A stretch of DNA of 64,000 nt, from contig RQTK01000345.1 in assembly GCA_003991915.1 (NCBI GenBank), positions 219,662 through 283,661 on the forward strand, given 5' to 3'. The position numbers were made by a program, and so were the translations under genes. The notes beneath the pieces were generated by a model. That model had not been told where the DNA came from and did no database searches. It worked only from the letters and a program-made list of their open reading frames with translations. Source of the stretch: Elysia chlorotica (taxonomy: Eukaryota; Mollusca; Gastropoda; Plakobranchidae). Shown here in pieces: positions 40,993 through 63,779 of this stretch; position 1 is the stretch's first letter, and every line of letters starts with the position of its first letter.

Positions 40993-42534
40993 AATGTTAG
41001 CCGATTTTATAATTAAAAGGTGTTTTTTTTCATGGCTAGCAACTAAAAGAGCAAAGATAAAAATTTAATGGGACCTCTATTTATTTACATAACCGAAATA
41101 TAGTGCAACAGATCTAGGACCTTAATTTGGCATTGCTAATTTCTTTTAATATGGAGTGATAATTATTATTTATTTTAAAGAAAAACAACACATAGAACCG
41201 ATCAATAACTAAGAATAAAAATAAGTGCAACTTGTAAAGCTAGTTTTAAATAGCAGGCTCACTTTGTGACAACAACGGTCAAGCCTTCAATTTTAAGCAA
41301 TCTATGTTTTTATATTCAGGTACATATATAATCCGTTCAGGGCTGGATAAGTCAGTAAGATAGATTGAATAACTGTTCTAAGCATGCCAATTTCCTTTGT
41401 CTTAGTGAAACGCTATTGTCATTGTTTTTTATTTTATTCCTCATTTGTGTGTTTGATCTTGCACTTTTTCATAGGCCGAACTTGTGTTAAAATTTCAAGA
41501 TTTTCAAGATTTTCTACTTTGGTTACAGATGCTTGAATGAGTTCTTCCGCTGCTGGCCGTGAAAAGCCAAATCAAGACATATCTCCCTATCAACGGGATA
41601 CAGTGCGCTTCTAGAATGTGTTGTTTAGGCATAACTCGCCCCTAAAAGGTTTAAAAAAAAATTGTTATGTACTTGAAGGCATCGCTAAGTTCATTATACC
41701 TTACTCTTAGTGCAACTGCCATGTCCAAAATGTATTGTTTGTGTATGCACTACTTTTTTCTTTTTGCCAAGTACAATATGAGTTGCTTGTACAGCTATCT
41801 ATGACAGCAGTTTCCAATAAAGGTTTAACTATGTCAGCAGGGCTGCTGTGCGATGTTATAGGTATCTAAAATCCTGTCTAAGCTTGAGGCAATTCAACCT
41901 TTACAGTCACTAAGAAACTGTTTAAATCTTTTTCAGAAGATACGCGTTAATTTCTCTTTTAGTTTGACTGTTCCACCACACATTCTGCAAAGTTGGTGCA
42001 ATCCATTAAATCCGTCATTTAAATGAATGTCCGTATTTTACTACCCACAGTTCCGATACTGAGCTTGTTCCATTATGATTTGCATGTTAAAGCACAAAGC
42101 TCAATGTTAAGTGAATCCACATGGCCTGAATAAGTTTGGAAAGAAGGAGGTTCTTTTAAAAAAAAATCCTAAAATCACATATAAACTGCCCGCATCTCAA
42201 ACTTTCACAAGTTTTAATATTTGTCTGCTATAGCTTAGGACATGTTTTGCTAACAAAAATGTTGATACAATCATTATAATTTATTCAAATTATTACGGTA
42301 AAACATTAAAATTGACAATTCCACCTGTTCCTACCACACAACAGATATATTCTTTTGTAATTCGGAAACTAATAAAAACGAGATACAGATAAATCTGTCT
42401 TATTGGTGAGGTTTGGGACTTTAAAATGAATCCAAGAAGAATGCATATTGTTTTCGTAGAACCGGTGTTATTTAGCTGCAAAAATAGGCAAAAAACTTAT
42501 ATTGATTGTCTAGGTCTCTGCACAGGCACATTCC

Positions 42535-42645
42535 ACAGACAGTGCACTGCGCCTGGCGGTCCAGGTCTTACAGGTGATTGATTGCCAATTCGCCCACCGG
42601 CGGCAGGTCCCTAAGGCTAGCGCTGAGAGCAAACTAAAGGGCCAC
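42535..42645 (-). repeat. Inverted partner of the GGCCCTTTAGTTTG repeat
   Basis: The reverse complement starts TGGCCCTTTAGTTTGCTCTC and ends ACCGCCAGGCGCAGTGC. The stretch is GC-richer than its surroundings. No open frame was seen. Confidence 0.4.
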
Positions 42646-45600
42646 ATTTGCCGTGTTTGAAACAATCATGTACACAATAATGTGTAAACTTTCATTGAGG
42701 AGAGCAAACATACAGATTAAAAATTAAATGGTGAGGCATGAAGATAGGAAGATAAAGATATAAACGCAAAGACGAGAGCTTATGACATGAGAGAAGAAAA
42801 AAAAGGTGGTATGAAAAGCAGAACACATAGAAGAGCAGTCGCTGGGCAAGGTATTGACAGGCAAGAGACATTGGTGTGGCAAATAAAAAGAGAGAAGTTT
42901 AACTCGCATATGCCTTTACAGCTTGTGATAAACAACTTAAATTAGAAAAAAACAATAAGTACGCTTTAATGCGAAACTCAAAATTCTGCAAACCTTTATA
43001 GATGTATCGACACAATATATATCAAATTATATTTCTTTGAATCCCTTCCTTAATTATAAGCTAACATTTTTTATTTTATGAAAGACTTTTGGTTTCGAAG
43101 TAACCAAAAGTTTTTCATCTTTAGCCAACATAAAGTTAAGTATACTCTTATATTATTGCTCCAAAGCATACTATGGTCGCCAATGCCTCAGAAATGACTA
43201 GATCTTGTCAATGAAATTTCACTCACCAAAGGACTAGGAAAAATGTAAGACTAGTAAAATAATGGCCATTATAAAGAGAACCTTAGCATCAAATAATATA
43301 TCACAGAAAAAACAAAAGCCAAATAAAGAAATTTGTAGAAGGTAAAAATTCACATTAACATTCTTACAGCTAAATCAAAAGTGAAGTATAAATATTAAAA
43401 AAGAAAACTAGATAAAAATTCACTTGATGTCTTTGAACACTACTTTCTACTGTGGCATTCTTATCATAAATTTTAAACCGATTATTTGCTGAGAGAGAAA
43501 ATAAACAAAGGACTGAAAAAAGCATGAGTATTGGTGTAAAAAATTTTAAACATACACAAGTCTATTTCAAAAGCAAATTTTGCATCTTATACTAGAGTTA
43601 TGCCTTTAAAAATGTATAAACGTGTAAAAGTTTTCTTTGATCCGTGAAGTCAAGTATATTGGTAAATGACATTATAAATAGTTAAAGGTTTTGACAAATT
43701 TGAGCTTCCTTTTTCTAGAATTTGCCTTTGCTCAATTGATTTGTTCTATAACAATGTATACACTTACTTATTCCGCATAACACAGGTTATCTACCACCTA
43801 AATTCCTTGTAAAACAACAGAGGAGTGATATGATCTCTGACTGTTACGACCTAAAACTACTAATGTGTTTAGCTTTAACCTGATCTAATTTGGATTCACT
43901 TCTTTCTTAAGTGTTTCCTTATGTTGACAACTGTTGATGAAGGGAGATATCTTAACTATAAAATACGGTGTGAGGTTATCGGATAAAGTCATTGACAGCA
44001 TTGCCTCCATGAGTTGGACATTGAGGCAAAACAAAATCAAGATGATCCAACTTTGTAAAAAGTTTTTAAAATAGCCCAAGAATTATGAACAAAAAGATGG
44101 AACTTTTCTCTTTAAATATCCTCTGTATATTAAGTAGTGACAAAAATGAAAATTCCAGTTTCTAGAACTAAATGTGTGGATTGGATTTCAGGAATTTTGT
44201 TTTATGAGTCCTTGTTATGACATATTTGTCAAAGTTTTGAAAAAAACAGTAAGTTTGTATTAAAGTGGAGCAATTTGATTGCTCATTAAAAATCAAATAT
44301 TTCAAGTGCTGCCTTTCGATAATTAAATTTATACATCCACTGAAAATTTCTTACCCAATATCTAGTAATCACTGCAGGGTATTAACTCTGTATTTGGGTT
44401 TTATAAAGACAATAAAAATGCTACTATATTTAAATATGCAATATTTTATGGACCCATAGAAGACAAAAGATAGATCACTTTGACATCATTTCAAATTTTT
44501 CAATTAAAAGAAAAAAACAAATAACAAGAGCACAAGCAAAAGGGTATATTTGCATTAAGTAGCTTTTTGAAAAGCTATTATAGACACATGCCAGCAAAAA
44601 TTGTATGCTTACTTTGAAAGCACAAATTGTAAAACAGATCATTATGATTCATGATAACAAATGTCAGAAGTCAAAATTTCTAGTAGTTCTGAAAAACTGA
44701 GAGAAATGTGCATAATGTCCTACTTTACCTCATGCAAATTTGAGAGTTATTGGTAGTAAATATTTACTTGTCTTGCACGTTAGGCATAAATCAGATTTTT
44801 ATAATACATCAAAAACTCAAAAGAAAAGAAAAATTGTCTTCTCTTCTTCATTAAATTTTTTTACTCACACATAACTTCTTCCATTATCAAAAGTATAAAT
44901 TATCCATGAACACAAATAAAGAAACCATTGACTTAGCTTAAATTGCTTTTATACAAGGTATAAAACATATCTGGTGCAAAGTATCTACTGTTATTTCACA
45001 GGAAGGAATTAAAAAAGGAATAGCACCAATAGGACAAATAGGACTAATAAAACAATTACAAGAAAATCAGCAGACAAAGTTATTAGTTCAAACAAGCACA
45101 AAAGCCTAACATTTGTTTCCCTTTAACTCAAAACTTGTAATTAAAAGTTTGAAAGTTATGATCTATACATATTTTAAAATATTATTTTATTCATCAAAAT
45201 ACAAAATTGATATTGCACTATTTGTGAAGATTGGGTGATAATTACAATCCCCAAGGAATATAAATAAGGAAAGAGAGTCAAATTAAAAATAACTGCTTTA
45301 CATCACCTAAGCTTAGGTGTGAGATATTTCTTATACAAAGAGAACACTGTCACAAAATACCTATCAGCAGATCAGTGGATTCTTAAACAAAGTGATGATA
45401 ACAATATTCCATTTAAAACATCAACATAGTTTACAGGTTTGTCTCTACAGTGGAATAGAACTAAACATGCTTATCATATGTTAGAAAATGAACAAAAATT
45501 ATAAGCAATTAACTGATGTAATCACATTTATCCTGTCTTTCATGAATGTTGTGGAGAAAAAAAATATTGAAATTTCAAGGGTGCAAGTTCTTTCATCCCT

Positions 45601-47007
45601 TTTATCATTACATCATGCACCTTGCCAGTACTTAAAATTAGAAAAAGTCTTCCTATTTACTACTTTTAAGTTATAAAATCTTTGAGTTGAATTTGTTAAA
45701 ACAAAGCTTTCATGTTACAAATCATGAAATTACATATATTGTATATTGTTACGTCAACATCATCCCAAAGTATAACCATACAGAGCGCATGAGAAAGCAA
45801 GGAAGAGATAGTGCAATGAAACCCAAAGTTTACTCTGTGGGGCTTATCAAAAATATTATAACAGAATTATGTTGTAATTAGTTTGCATAAACATATTATC
45901 TATTGGTAACTCAGATTCAGAATTACTGTTGGGCTTCTATAAACTAAAAGCACGGACAAGTTCAAAATTTAGAACAAGACTGAATCAAAACAAAGTTCAC
46001 AGACATAATAATGAGAGCTTGGTAACTGCAACTACCAGAAAACCCCAAAATAAAAAAAAAAAAACCAGATGTAAATAAAAATGTGCAGTGAGCAACAGCT
46101 AGATTCAAGGAGAAACATGATTGAAATTCCACAACCTAAAGAAACAATAAAATTGTTTAATTTGAAGATAAATAGAAATATAACAGATAACATAAATGTT
46201 ACCCTTCTGGTGAAAATAATTGTTTTAAATAGAAAATAAAGAACATCAATTATATACAATGTATGATTCTTGCCTTTCAAAGAATTTCACAAAAGCTAGT
46301 CTGTGATGTAAATTTCATTGCTTATGCAGCAAAAATGGATTAATTTAGAAATTCATATCAATACTTCCCCTCTAGAGGCTTTAGATATCTTCCTCCATAG
46401 TATTCCTCTATTTAAGACTTTCAGAAATCATACCTCTAGCAATACAAAAAAAAGACAGCATACCACTATGGGGACATTTCGCTTTCAGTAGGCTGACTGT
46501 ACAAAACTTCATTGAGATTCTAATTGTAAAATTGTATGAAAGTTAAATAAAAATACATGTTATGTAGATTTGTCCATATTTAGTGTAAAGTCTTCTTATG
46601 GCTAGAATTATTTAAGGAAGCAGGGTTTTTATACATTATATAAAATGCTCATACAAAGAATAATGAAATTAATGAGACTTGTAATAAACCAGCTTACCTG
46701 AATTGAAATGATGAAATGGAGTTTGTTGATTAAGAGAGAAACATTTTCTATCACAATGCCATATCACAAATTACAAAATAAAATAAAAAATTTTGTTTAA
46801 TGGCATACAACAGCCGCCCTTGAAATAAATTTTTAAAAAGAAAAAGGAAAAATATCAGCTGCAGCTATCAATTGCTACGAGGATTTGTTGCAACAAAGTG
46901 ATGTACATCCACTTGACATTAGGTCTGCTCCAATAATTATGCATATTCATAATCTTGTTCTAACTTGACAATGATACTGCTAAATGGCTCTAACTGGTGA
47001 CAGAAGA

Positions 47008-56806
<9,799 letters not shown>

Positions 56807-57289
56807 TCACTCAAAGTAGTCCTAAATCCTTAATACACATTCGTGTCCAAGAGGAAGATAAAAAGGTATCTTCAAATCTATTCTTAATATATTTAAACTA
56901 CAGAGAAAACCTGACAAAACAAAGCCTGAGAATTCAAATTTCACCTAAAACAAATTTTGCAAGAGATATGTTATTTTCCTCTCTTTGGCTTCATTAAAAT
57001 CAGACTCATAATTCTAAGTTCTTCTGGTTAGATTCTCTTAATTCTAAGCTCACATCACCGATGGGCATTGTAAAAGTACTATTTGTCAAGCAGAATTCAT
57101 TGCTTATTGTTGCCCAAGACATGCCTTTAAATAGGTACCACAAATCCCTGCCACTGCGAGTGGAAAATTCTTGTTGTCATGCTATTGGGGGGGGGGGGGG
57201 TATATAACATGTTCCCACTGTAATATCTAACAACATAACGATCGGATTTCTTTCAAATAAAAACCATTAAAAAGATAAATGTATCCTTT

Positions 57290-57570
57290 TTCCAAAGGTG
57301 TATTAAACTGTGTTGTCTGCTTGTGGGTGTGAAATGCCCACAGCAATGACGTTAGGGTCAAACTGCATTTCTCTTTGTATCAACTACTTTGTCTTGTTCT
57401 TCAAATCTATTCACCGTCATTTGATGTATAAATTTAAGAATGACATCATGATCAAGACGAATATCTCGGCTTCAACATGTTACCAAACATTCAGAAACAA
57501 TTGAAACATTTTTAACTTTAAATGCTTTTTAAAGAATGATGGCACATAGATCAAGCAATTTAAAACATAG
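57290..57570 (+). repeat. Local duplication, copy 1
   Basis: Matches 58025-58460. Shared blocks: GTATTAAACTGTGTTGT against GTATTAAACCGTGTTGT, CTTTGTATCAACT against CTTTGTATGAACT, TGTATAAATTTA, CGAATATCTCGGC, ACTTTTTAAAG-like and GATCAAGCAATTTAAAACA. The divergence is about a quarter. Both copies keep short open frames, but I see no recognisable protein. Confidence 0.75.
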
Positions 57571-57571
57571 C

Positions 57572-57798
57572 AAAAGTCCTATTGCTAACCAAGGTAGTCT
57601 AGATGTAGATCTAAACCTAGACCATGCCGGCTGTTTTTTGTGGGGTTTTATTTTTTTTATTTTTTGGATTGTGTACCAATCGTGGCCAAAGTCCTATTGC
57701 TAACCACAATAGTCTAGATGTAGATCTAAACCTAGGCCATGCCGGTTGTTTTTTGTGGGGTTTTATTTTTTGTATTTCTTGGATTGTGTACCAATCGT
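57572..57798 (+). repeat. Tandem duplication, 112-base unit, two copies
   Basis: The unit runs from AAAGTCCTATTGCTAACCA through TAGTCTAGATGTAGATCTAA and TTGTTTTTTGTGGGGTTTTA-like sequence to GATTGTGTACCAATCGT. Copies at 57572-57683 and 57687-57798 are over 90 percent alike by eye, so this duplication is young. Confidence 0.85.
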
Positions 57799-57841
57799 AA
57801 GCATGTTCAAACGATTGACATATAGTTTTAATATTTAGAAG

Positions 57842-57991
<150 letters not shown>

Positions 57992-58024
57992 GCTCCTGTT
58001 GCTGCTGCCGCAAATACTAGCCTC

Positions 58025-58460
58025 TTTCCAAAGGAGTATTAAACCGTGTTGTTTGCTTTCGGGAGTGAGTTTACCGCCCGTACAAAAAGCCCAACGACAA
58101 TGACATTCGGGTGAGACTGCAATTTTCCGCGTGTCTTTGTATGAACTGCTTTTCTTGTAATTCAAATACGCTCGGCCTCATAATAGTGTTGTATAAATTT
58201 AGAACTGACATCATTATCAAGGCGAATATCTCGGCCTTATCATCATACCCAACAATCAGCAATAATGGAAACATAATAATCCCAAAACGGCATCGGTTTT
58301 AAAGATTAAGAGGTTCAAAAATGAGACTTCTACCACTATAAATATAAGTCGACATTGTTCGGTACCCACATAAAGTACATACATTTTCCTTTTTGATGAA
58401 ATAAATTTAAATACTTTTTAAAGTACGACGGCGAGTGGATCAAGCATTTTAAAACACAAA
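58025..58460 (+). repeat. Local duplication, copy 2
   Basis: This is the same-orientation partner of 57290-57570, with about 100 extra bases (58290-58390) before the shared GATCAAGCATTTTAAAACA end. The TAC array and the 112-base tandem pair lie between the two copies. Confidence 0.72.
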
Positions 58461-59093
58461 TGAAGCAAAATCGTTTAATCTGTAATGCTAAGTAAAATTG
58501 ACAATCACTTAGCCTAACAGTTAATTTAATGCATCTTTAAACACTACACCATTTTTTTTAAAGTCACCAAAGTCATTTTTTACATCTTAGATCAATGTAT
58601 TAAGGGCCTGGATAAGTTAATGAAACAGTGCATTAAATGATAAATTTGCACCATAAATGCAGATCGCTCTAATGGTTTCTTTTCAAAACTGGGCAATTTC
58701 TGGGTAAGATAACAGTGGAAGCATGTTTATATTATCTCATGATCTTATTTCAATCAGAGATTGAGGCATATATTTACATAAAGTGCAATTTTGATATATA
58801 TGAACACTGTTTCAATTATTAAATAAATAGCATGATCAGATTGTGCACCCAAAAAATATGAACCCTGAATATTTCATGACTCTAGTGTGAAAAATATGTT
58901 GTTGTTTTTTTTATAGAAACTCACAAAATGTTATTCTTTTTTTTAATATATATTAAATTTTTATTGATCTTAATGACCGGTACTTGTAATGCAATTTTGA
59001 GATCATAACAGTGATATATTTGTCAATAAGATAGCATAGTCATATTCTGCATTAAAAAAACAACACATAATTCTGCAAAATATGTTTTTCAAG

Positions 59094-59438
59094 TTATAAA
59101 CTTGCAAAGTATGATTCGATTTTAACATAGTTATAATTATTTTCTTCCAGCGCGCAAAATTGGACGCTGTGTCGATTCTGGATGTCAATAACGTCTTTTA
59201 AAAATCTTTCTGGTTTGCTGGAAAAAAATTCATTGTCCTGAGAACAATATTTCGATGGAGCAAAATAAGTATTTAAACTATAGGACGGATGTTTATTTTT
59301 TATGGCAGCCCAAATTTGACACGTATAGTCAATTTGCTTCAAATATTGATGTGCTGCAAGTGTTTTGAGCCATTTTTGACAATCGATAAAATTATTTGAT
59401 TTTTTATCCCCATGAAATTTATTGAATGTAAAATCATT
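59094..59438 (-). CDS. Unidentified protein-like open frame, no clear start
   Basis: The frame is open for 114 codons from 59438 to a TAA at 59094. It reads NDFTFNKFHGDKKS, FIDCQKWLKTLAAHQYLKQI, YTCQIWAAIKNKHPSYSLNT and RHSVQFCALEENNYNYVKI. Aromatic, Cys, Lys and Glu content looks like real protein and there is no simple repeat. The first ATG in frame is at 59342, but an upstream stretch continues the same style, suggesting an exon or a fragment of a larger frame. I do not recognise it as PLC-beta, Spire or a common transposon protein. Confidence 0.4.
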   Translation of the reverse strand, partial: NDFTFNKFHGDKKSNNFIDCQKWLKTLAAHQYLKQIDYTCQIWAAIKNKHPSYSLNTYFAPSKYCSQDNEFFSSKPERFLKDVIDIQNRHSVQFCALEENNYNYVKIESYFASL

Positions 59439-60163
59439 TTACTGGGCTTTGTAAATCTGTCATTTTGGTTTTCACAAGATTTAACAATTGACTTTTCGGT
59501 GTCTTCAAAAATATGCGATCGAACTATATTTCTGATATACTGTTACATGCAAAACTGAAAAAGCTGTCAATTTTTTTTTATAAACCAACCGATTTTGATG
59601 AAATTTCACGTTTTCGTGAGATCTTTACAGCGCCCTTGGTTTCATTCAAATGCGCTGACTCTGAAAAATCGATGGTACCTACGCCTACTGGCGGTATTAT
59701 GTACCCTGATTCGCCCCCAAGACAGGTGTAGTTATCACCACACAGTCGTAATAACCAATCGCGAGAGTGACAGACTGACAGTAAGCGGCGTTAGATCTGT
59801 AGCAGACTGTTGAAGTAACGACCTTGACCCTGTGAGGCCTGGGTATGGTTTGTGAAGCGACCGATGTACTATTCTACTAATGTAGAGTGTAGAGGCTCCC
59901 AGTAAGTGAATCCCAAACTTTCCAAAACCAATCGCGAGTGAGTCAACGTGACAGGTTGGACGTGAGGCCAGGCCCCTCTCGGGTTACAGCAGGCCCTGGA
60001 GGCCCGGCGAGGCTTGGCGTTAGAATCAGACAGCACTGTTAATTAAGTAAGCTCAACAACACGGGTAAACAAACTTTCATAGCTCGTTGGACAGGCTTTA
60101 ATCCGATCTTCTAAATGGATGTAAAACAGCTGTCATCACTTTTTAATTCAGTCCTTTTAAATC

Positions 60164-60167
<4 letters not shown>

Positions 60168-60260
<93 letters not shown>

Positions 60261-60273
60261 CATCTATCTATCC

Positions 60274-60338
<65 letters not shown>

Positions 60339-60340
60339 AG
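60168..60340. repeat. CT then CTAT array
   Basis: About 20 CT units pass into about 32 CTAT units with two CCAT variants. Confidence 0.96.
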
Positions 60341-60479
60341 GTAAGGTACGGTAAACTTTATTCATCCAGTTTGTAAATTTGTTCTGGGCATAGCCAACAT
60401 GGATGGAATGTTACATATAAACCCCGCTATCTCTCACTCACACTCTTTCACTCTAATTTCTAAATGCATCACTTAATCG

Positions 60480-60920
60480 CCCACATCGTCACCCTCTCTC
60501 CACATTACTTTCTCTTTGTCTAATCTCTCTGTTTCTCCACCCCATTTTCTCTCATCCATCCTTCCTCTAATCCCACTCAGCCTCTCTTCCTTTCTAAATC
60601 CCTGTCCCTCTTTCCTCGTACTCTGTTTCTGTCTACTTTTTTCATTCTCTTTCGCCCTGTCTCTTTTATATCTCGTCCTCCCTGTTTGTGTCCCTGCTTC
60701 TATTTTTCTCACTCTGTTTCTTTCTGCTCACCCCTCCCTCCTCTCTCTCTCTCTTTCTTTCTTTACCTCTCTCTCCTTTCCCTACTCCCCCCTCGTCTCT
60801 CTCTCTATCTCTCTCCGTCTCTCCGTCTCTCCCTCGTCTCTCTTTCTTTCTATCCTCCCCCCTCCCCCCTATCTCTCTCTACTTCATCTGTCTCTGTCTC
60901 TCTCTTTCTCTCTCTCATAT
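60480..60920. repeat. Degenerate pyrimidine-rich tract
   Basis: Impure CT/CCT sequence of about 440 bases with no clean unit. Several overlapping frames of Ser/Leu/Pro are artefacts. Confidence 0.85.
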
Positions 60921-61249
60921 TAAAGAAGCAGAAAAATTATGCACATTTATTTCTGGTAAATAAAGTGTGAACAGTGAACAACATCTAAAAACTTAGAGAC
61001 GAGCAAAACCTTGGGCAGCTTACTCACTACTCAGAGAGTCTTCACATGATCGGAGCTGTTAAAACAGGTTATATAACAAGAACAAAATAAAGTGAGTGGT
61101 AATGGAGCAAAGAGAACTCATACAAGGCGTCCGGCAAAATGCCAAATGGCCTTCAATTTAGAAGGGACTAAAAGTTTAACAGACGTGAGAGAGAGAGAAT
61201 CCTGTCTCAACCAGTCATATTAAACCAACACCGACCAAACTAGCAAGGA

Positions 61250-61322
61250 ACGAAATCGCCAGGGCTCGAATCCGGACATTTTGCGTCGGAAGCCGATGCT
61301 CTACCCCAGGACCACAGCGCTC
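61250..61322 (-). mobile_element. tRNA-derived SINE head, minus strand
   Basis: On the minus strand TGGTCCTGGGGTAGAGCATC (61317-61298) is an A-box and GGATTCGAGCCC (61273-61262) a B-box. The ends do not pair as an acceptor stem. A CAGTCATATTA stretch nearby (61211-61221) also occurs at 6381-6391. Confidence 0.55.
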
Positions 61323-62107
61323 CCTCTAGCAGGAGGAGAACTCAATGAAGATGATGGTAATGAAGTTGGAGGAGATTGTTTTGATTGTATATGTCCACTA
61401 CCAGCAACTAGACTGTATCGTGGACAAATCCTTCTCTAACAATTTTATCTGCTGTCAAAACAGTGATAGTGCCATGGTTCTTAGACTCCAGTTTCAGCAG
61501 GTCACGCTATACTGAGCCTATAGTGACGAAAATTGGACACATAAATTTGTTAGAACATGGCCCAATTCGGGTGGAAAGACGGAGGAGGAAAAGTAGCGAA
61601 AATAGGGGGATAATAATAGAAGATATTGAAGGGAAAGGGGAAGGGGGCAACGAAGGTGAACTTGTGGATGGAGAGAAAAAGAAAACTCGGTGGTTACAAA
61701 TGTAGGTCGTCAGTCAATTTATTGAGCTTAGTTGCACAATCTTGACCCGCCATTCGACCGGGCTGTATACCATTTTTACAGCAAACACAACACGCAGGCT
61801 GGGCCTTCTCTAAACCACCTGTCAGAGCGAGAAAAATGGACCAGACCTTTATACTAAATTATAGCAGATTCAATGGCAGTACACGCTTCAACATCCTCCG
61901 TGTTGCATAATAAATTATACAATTTGTGCACAATACACACACTACACTACTTTCCTAGCGTATAATTATTTTAACATCCTGACCTATTTTACTGGCACGT
62001 GTGATGAAAGGTCGAGAGCAGCTGCAGAACCAAACTGCCAGCTAACTCTAATGGAGCACTCAGCACAGCTACGCTAAAACTAGGAGAATGCGTGCAACAG
62101 CGTTGTG

Positions 62108-62138
<31 letters not shown>

Positions 62139-62444
62139 TAAATTTAACTTAATTTTTTTTTTTTAAGCGTAGGGTTGCCACCTATGCCCTTGCTCACTTT
62201 CACCATCTGTAGGACGGCTACCCACTCACCGTGAAGTGGTTGGTCTGCAAACATTACATACATTGACGCTTCCGTTTACATAAGTGTCGCCACAATGACA
62301 AAGCTAGGCATCCGAACCAAACTTTCTCTTATACTTTAATGACTTTCTTTCAGGACTCGACTCTTATCTCACAACTTAAAAGTCCACGAGTATTATTTTG
62401 AGCCCTACTTTAGTTTTCTGATTTAGCAGTATGTGAACCGCCTC

Positions 62445-62900
62445 CAGAGTTAATCATTTACCAAATTATACCGTCTCTTAATTGCTCATTTACCAGTATA
62501 TGAAATTCTCTAAAGATACTGTCTTACCAGTACATGAATACCTCTTAAATTCCCGATTTACCAATATATGACCCCCACTAGAGTTCCTGACTTACCAGTA
62601 TATGACCCCCACTAGAGTCCCTGACTTACCAGTATATGACCCCCACTAGAGTTCCTGACTTACCAGTATATGACCCCCACTAGAGTTCCTGATTTACCAA
62701 TATATGACCCCCACTAGAGTTCCTGATTTACCAGTATGTAAATGTCTCTAGAGTTCCTGACTTACCAGTATATGACCTCCACTAGAGTCTATGACCACGA
62801 CTAGAGTTCCTACCTACCAATATATGACCTCGACTAAAGTTTCAAATTTACCAGTATGTAAATGTCTCTAAAGGTCCAATTTACCAGTACATGACTTCCA
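62445..62900 (+). repeat. 34-bp minisatellite, edges degenerate
   Basis: The unit is GAGTTCCTGACTTACCAGTA plus TATGACCCCCACTA. It is best preserved at about 62560-62830, with copies differing by a base or two. Recognisable but drifting units extend left to about 62410 and right to about 63220 (AAAGTTCCTGATTAACTTGT and similar). Confidence 0.88.
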
Positions 62901-63779
62901 CTTCAGTTCCCAATTAACCAGCATGTACCCGCCACTTAATTTCGTGGTTTACCTGATCTACTTGTAAATGGCTCTCGCTAAAGTTCCTTATTAATTTGTG
63001 TATGACCATTGTTAAAGTTCCTACTGACCTTGTACAATTATGAGCCTCGTGAAAGTTCCTGCTCTACTTGTTTATAATCCTATCCAACGTTACAAATTAA
63101 CCAGTCTTATAAATACCCTTATTTAAAATTCCTCATACTCTTGTTTAATACCTTCGCTAAAGTTCCTGATTAACTTGTAAATGACACCGGAAAATTTCCT
63201 GATCTACTCGTATAACTTATGACCCCCACACGACTATTATTATGCCATGCACCAATGCTATTCGACTAGTGATCCTGGCACACTGTTGAGGTATTAATGG
63301 ATTTATCTAAACTTTGACAGAGTACATTGAATGGGTACATTGAATTAGCCCGCGACAAGAGTGGGTTAGAGAGCCTGCCCTCCTTAGCCCCAGTGATCAT
63401 CCTCACACTGTGACCTTGTCCAGCGACAAACACTCAGTGTGGTAGACTCGCCAGATTAGTTTCACATTTCACTGTTAGATTGTATGCCTTGCACTTAACT
63501 AGCTCTAAACTGGCTAACGCGTTTCCTCTATTTGGGTGGGGGATAGTGGGTGAGCAGCTGCCATGAGATTCTCAATGGTTAAGCATATTAATTTTGTTTG
63601 TGGTAAAAGCAACGTACTGGACAATGAGATTCAGGACAAGCTTAAAGAATTAAGACATTATGGCTGCCATCCAAGAAAAGCAATTTGCACATTGTTTTAT
63701 TTTTTGTTAATAGGTTTGTGGATGCACCTTGATTAACACCCCACTGAACCCCCCCTGTTCTCTGTGCATCCCCCTCCAG

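Larger units (their letters stand above)
38550..47007. other. AT-rich, microsatellite-free region, possible PLC-beta 3' UTR
   Basis: About 8.5 kb without a di-, tri- or tetranucleotide array, in contrast to both flanks. It contains only short chance frames and two short inverted repeats. The part next to 47007 must hold the 3' UTR of the minus-strand phospholipase transcript. Candidate polyadenylation words (TTTATT on the plus strand) occur near 45185, 43070, 42277 and 41167, but none can be chosen by eye. Confidence 0.35.
60960..63779 (+). other. Upstream flank or intron of the Spire exon
   Basis: Contains one SINE head (61250-61322), a TG/poly-T stretch at 62103-62165 and the 34-bp minisatellite. 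No other KIND exon was found, so this is intron sequence if the Spire gene starts further left. Confidence 0.45.
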
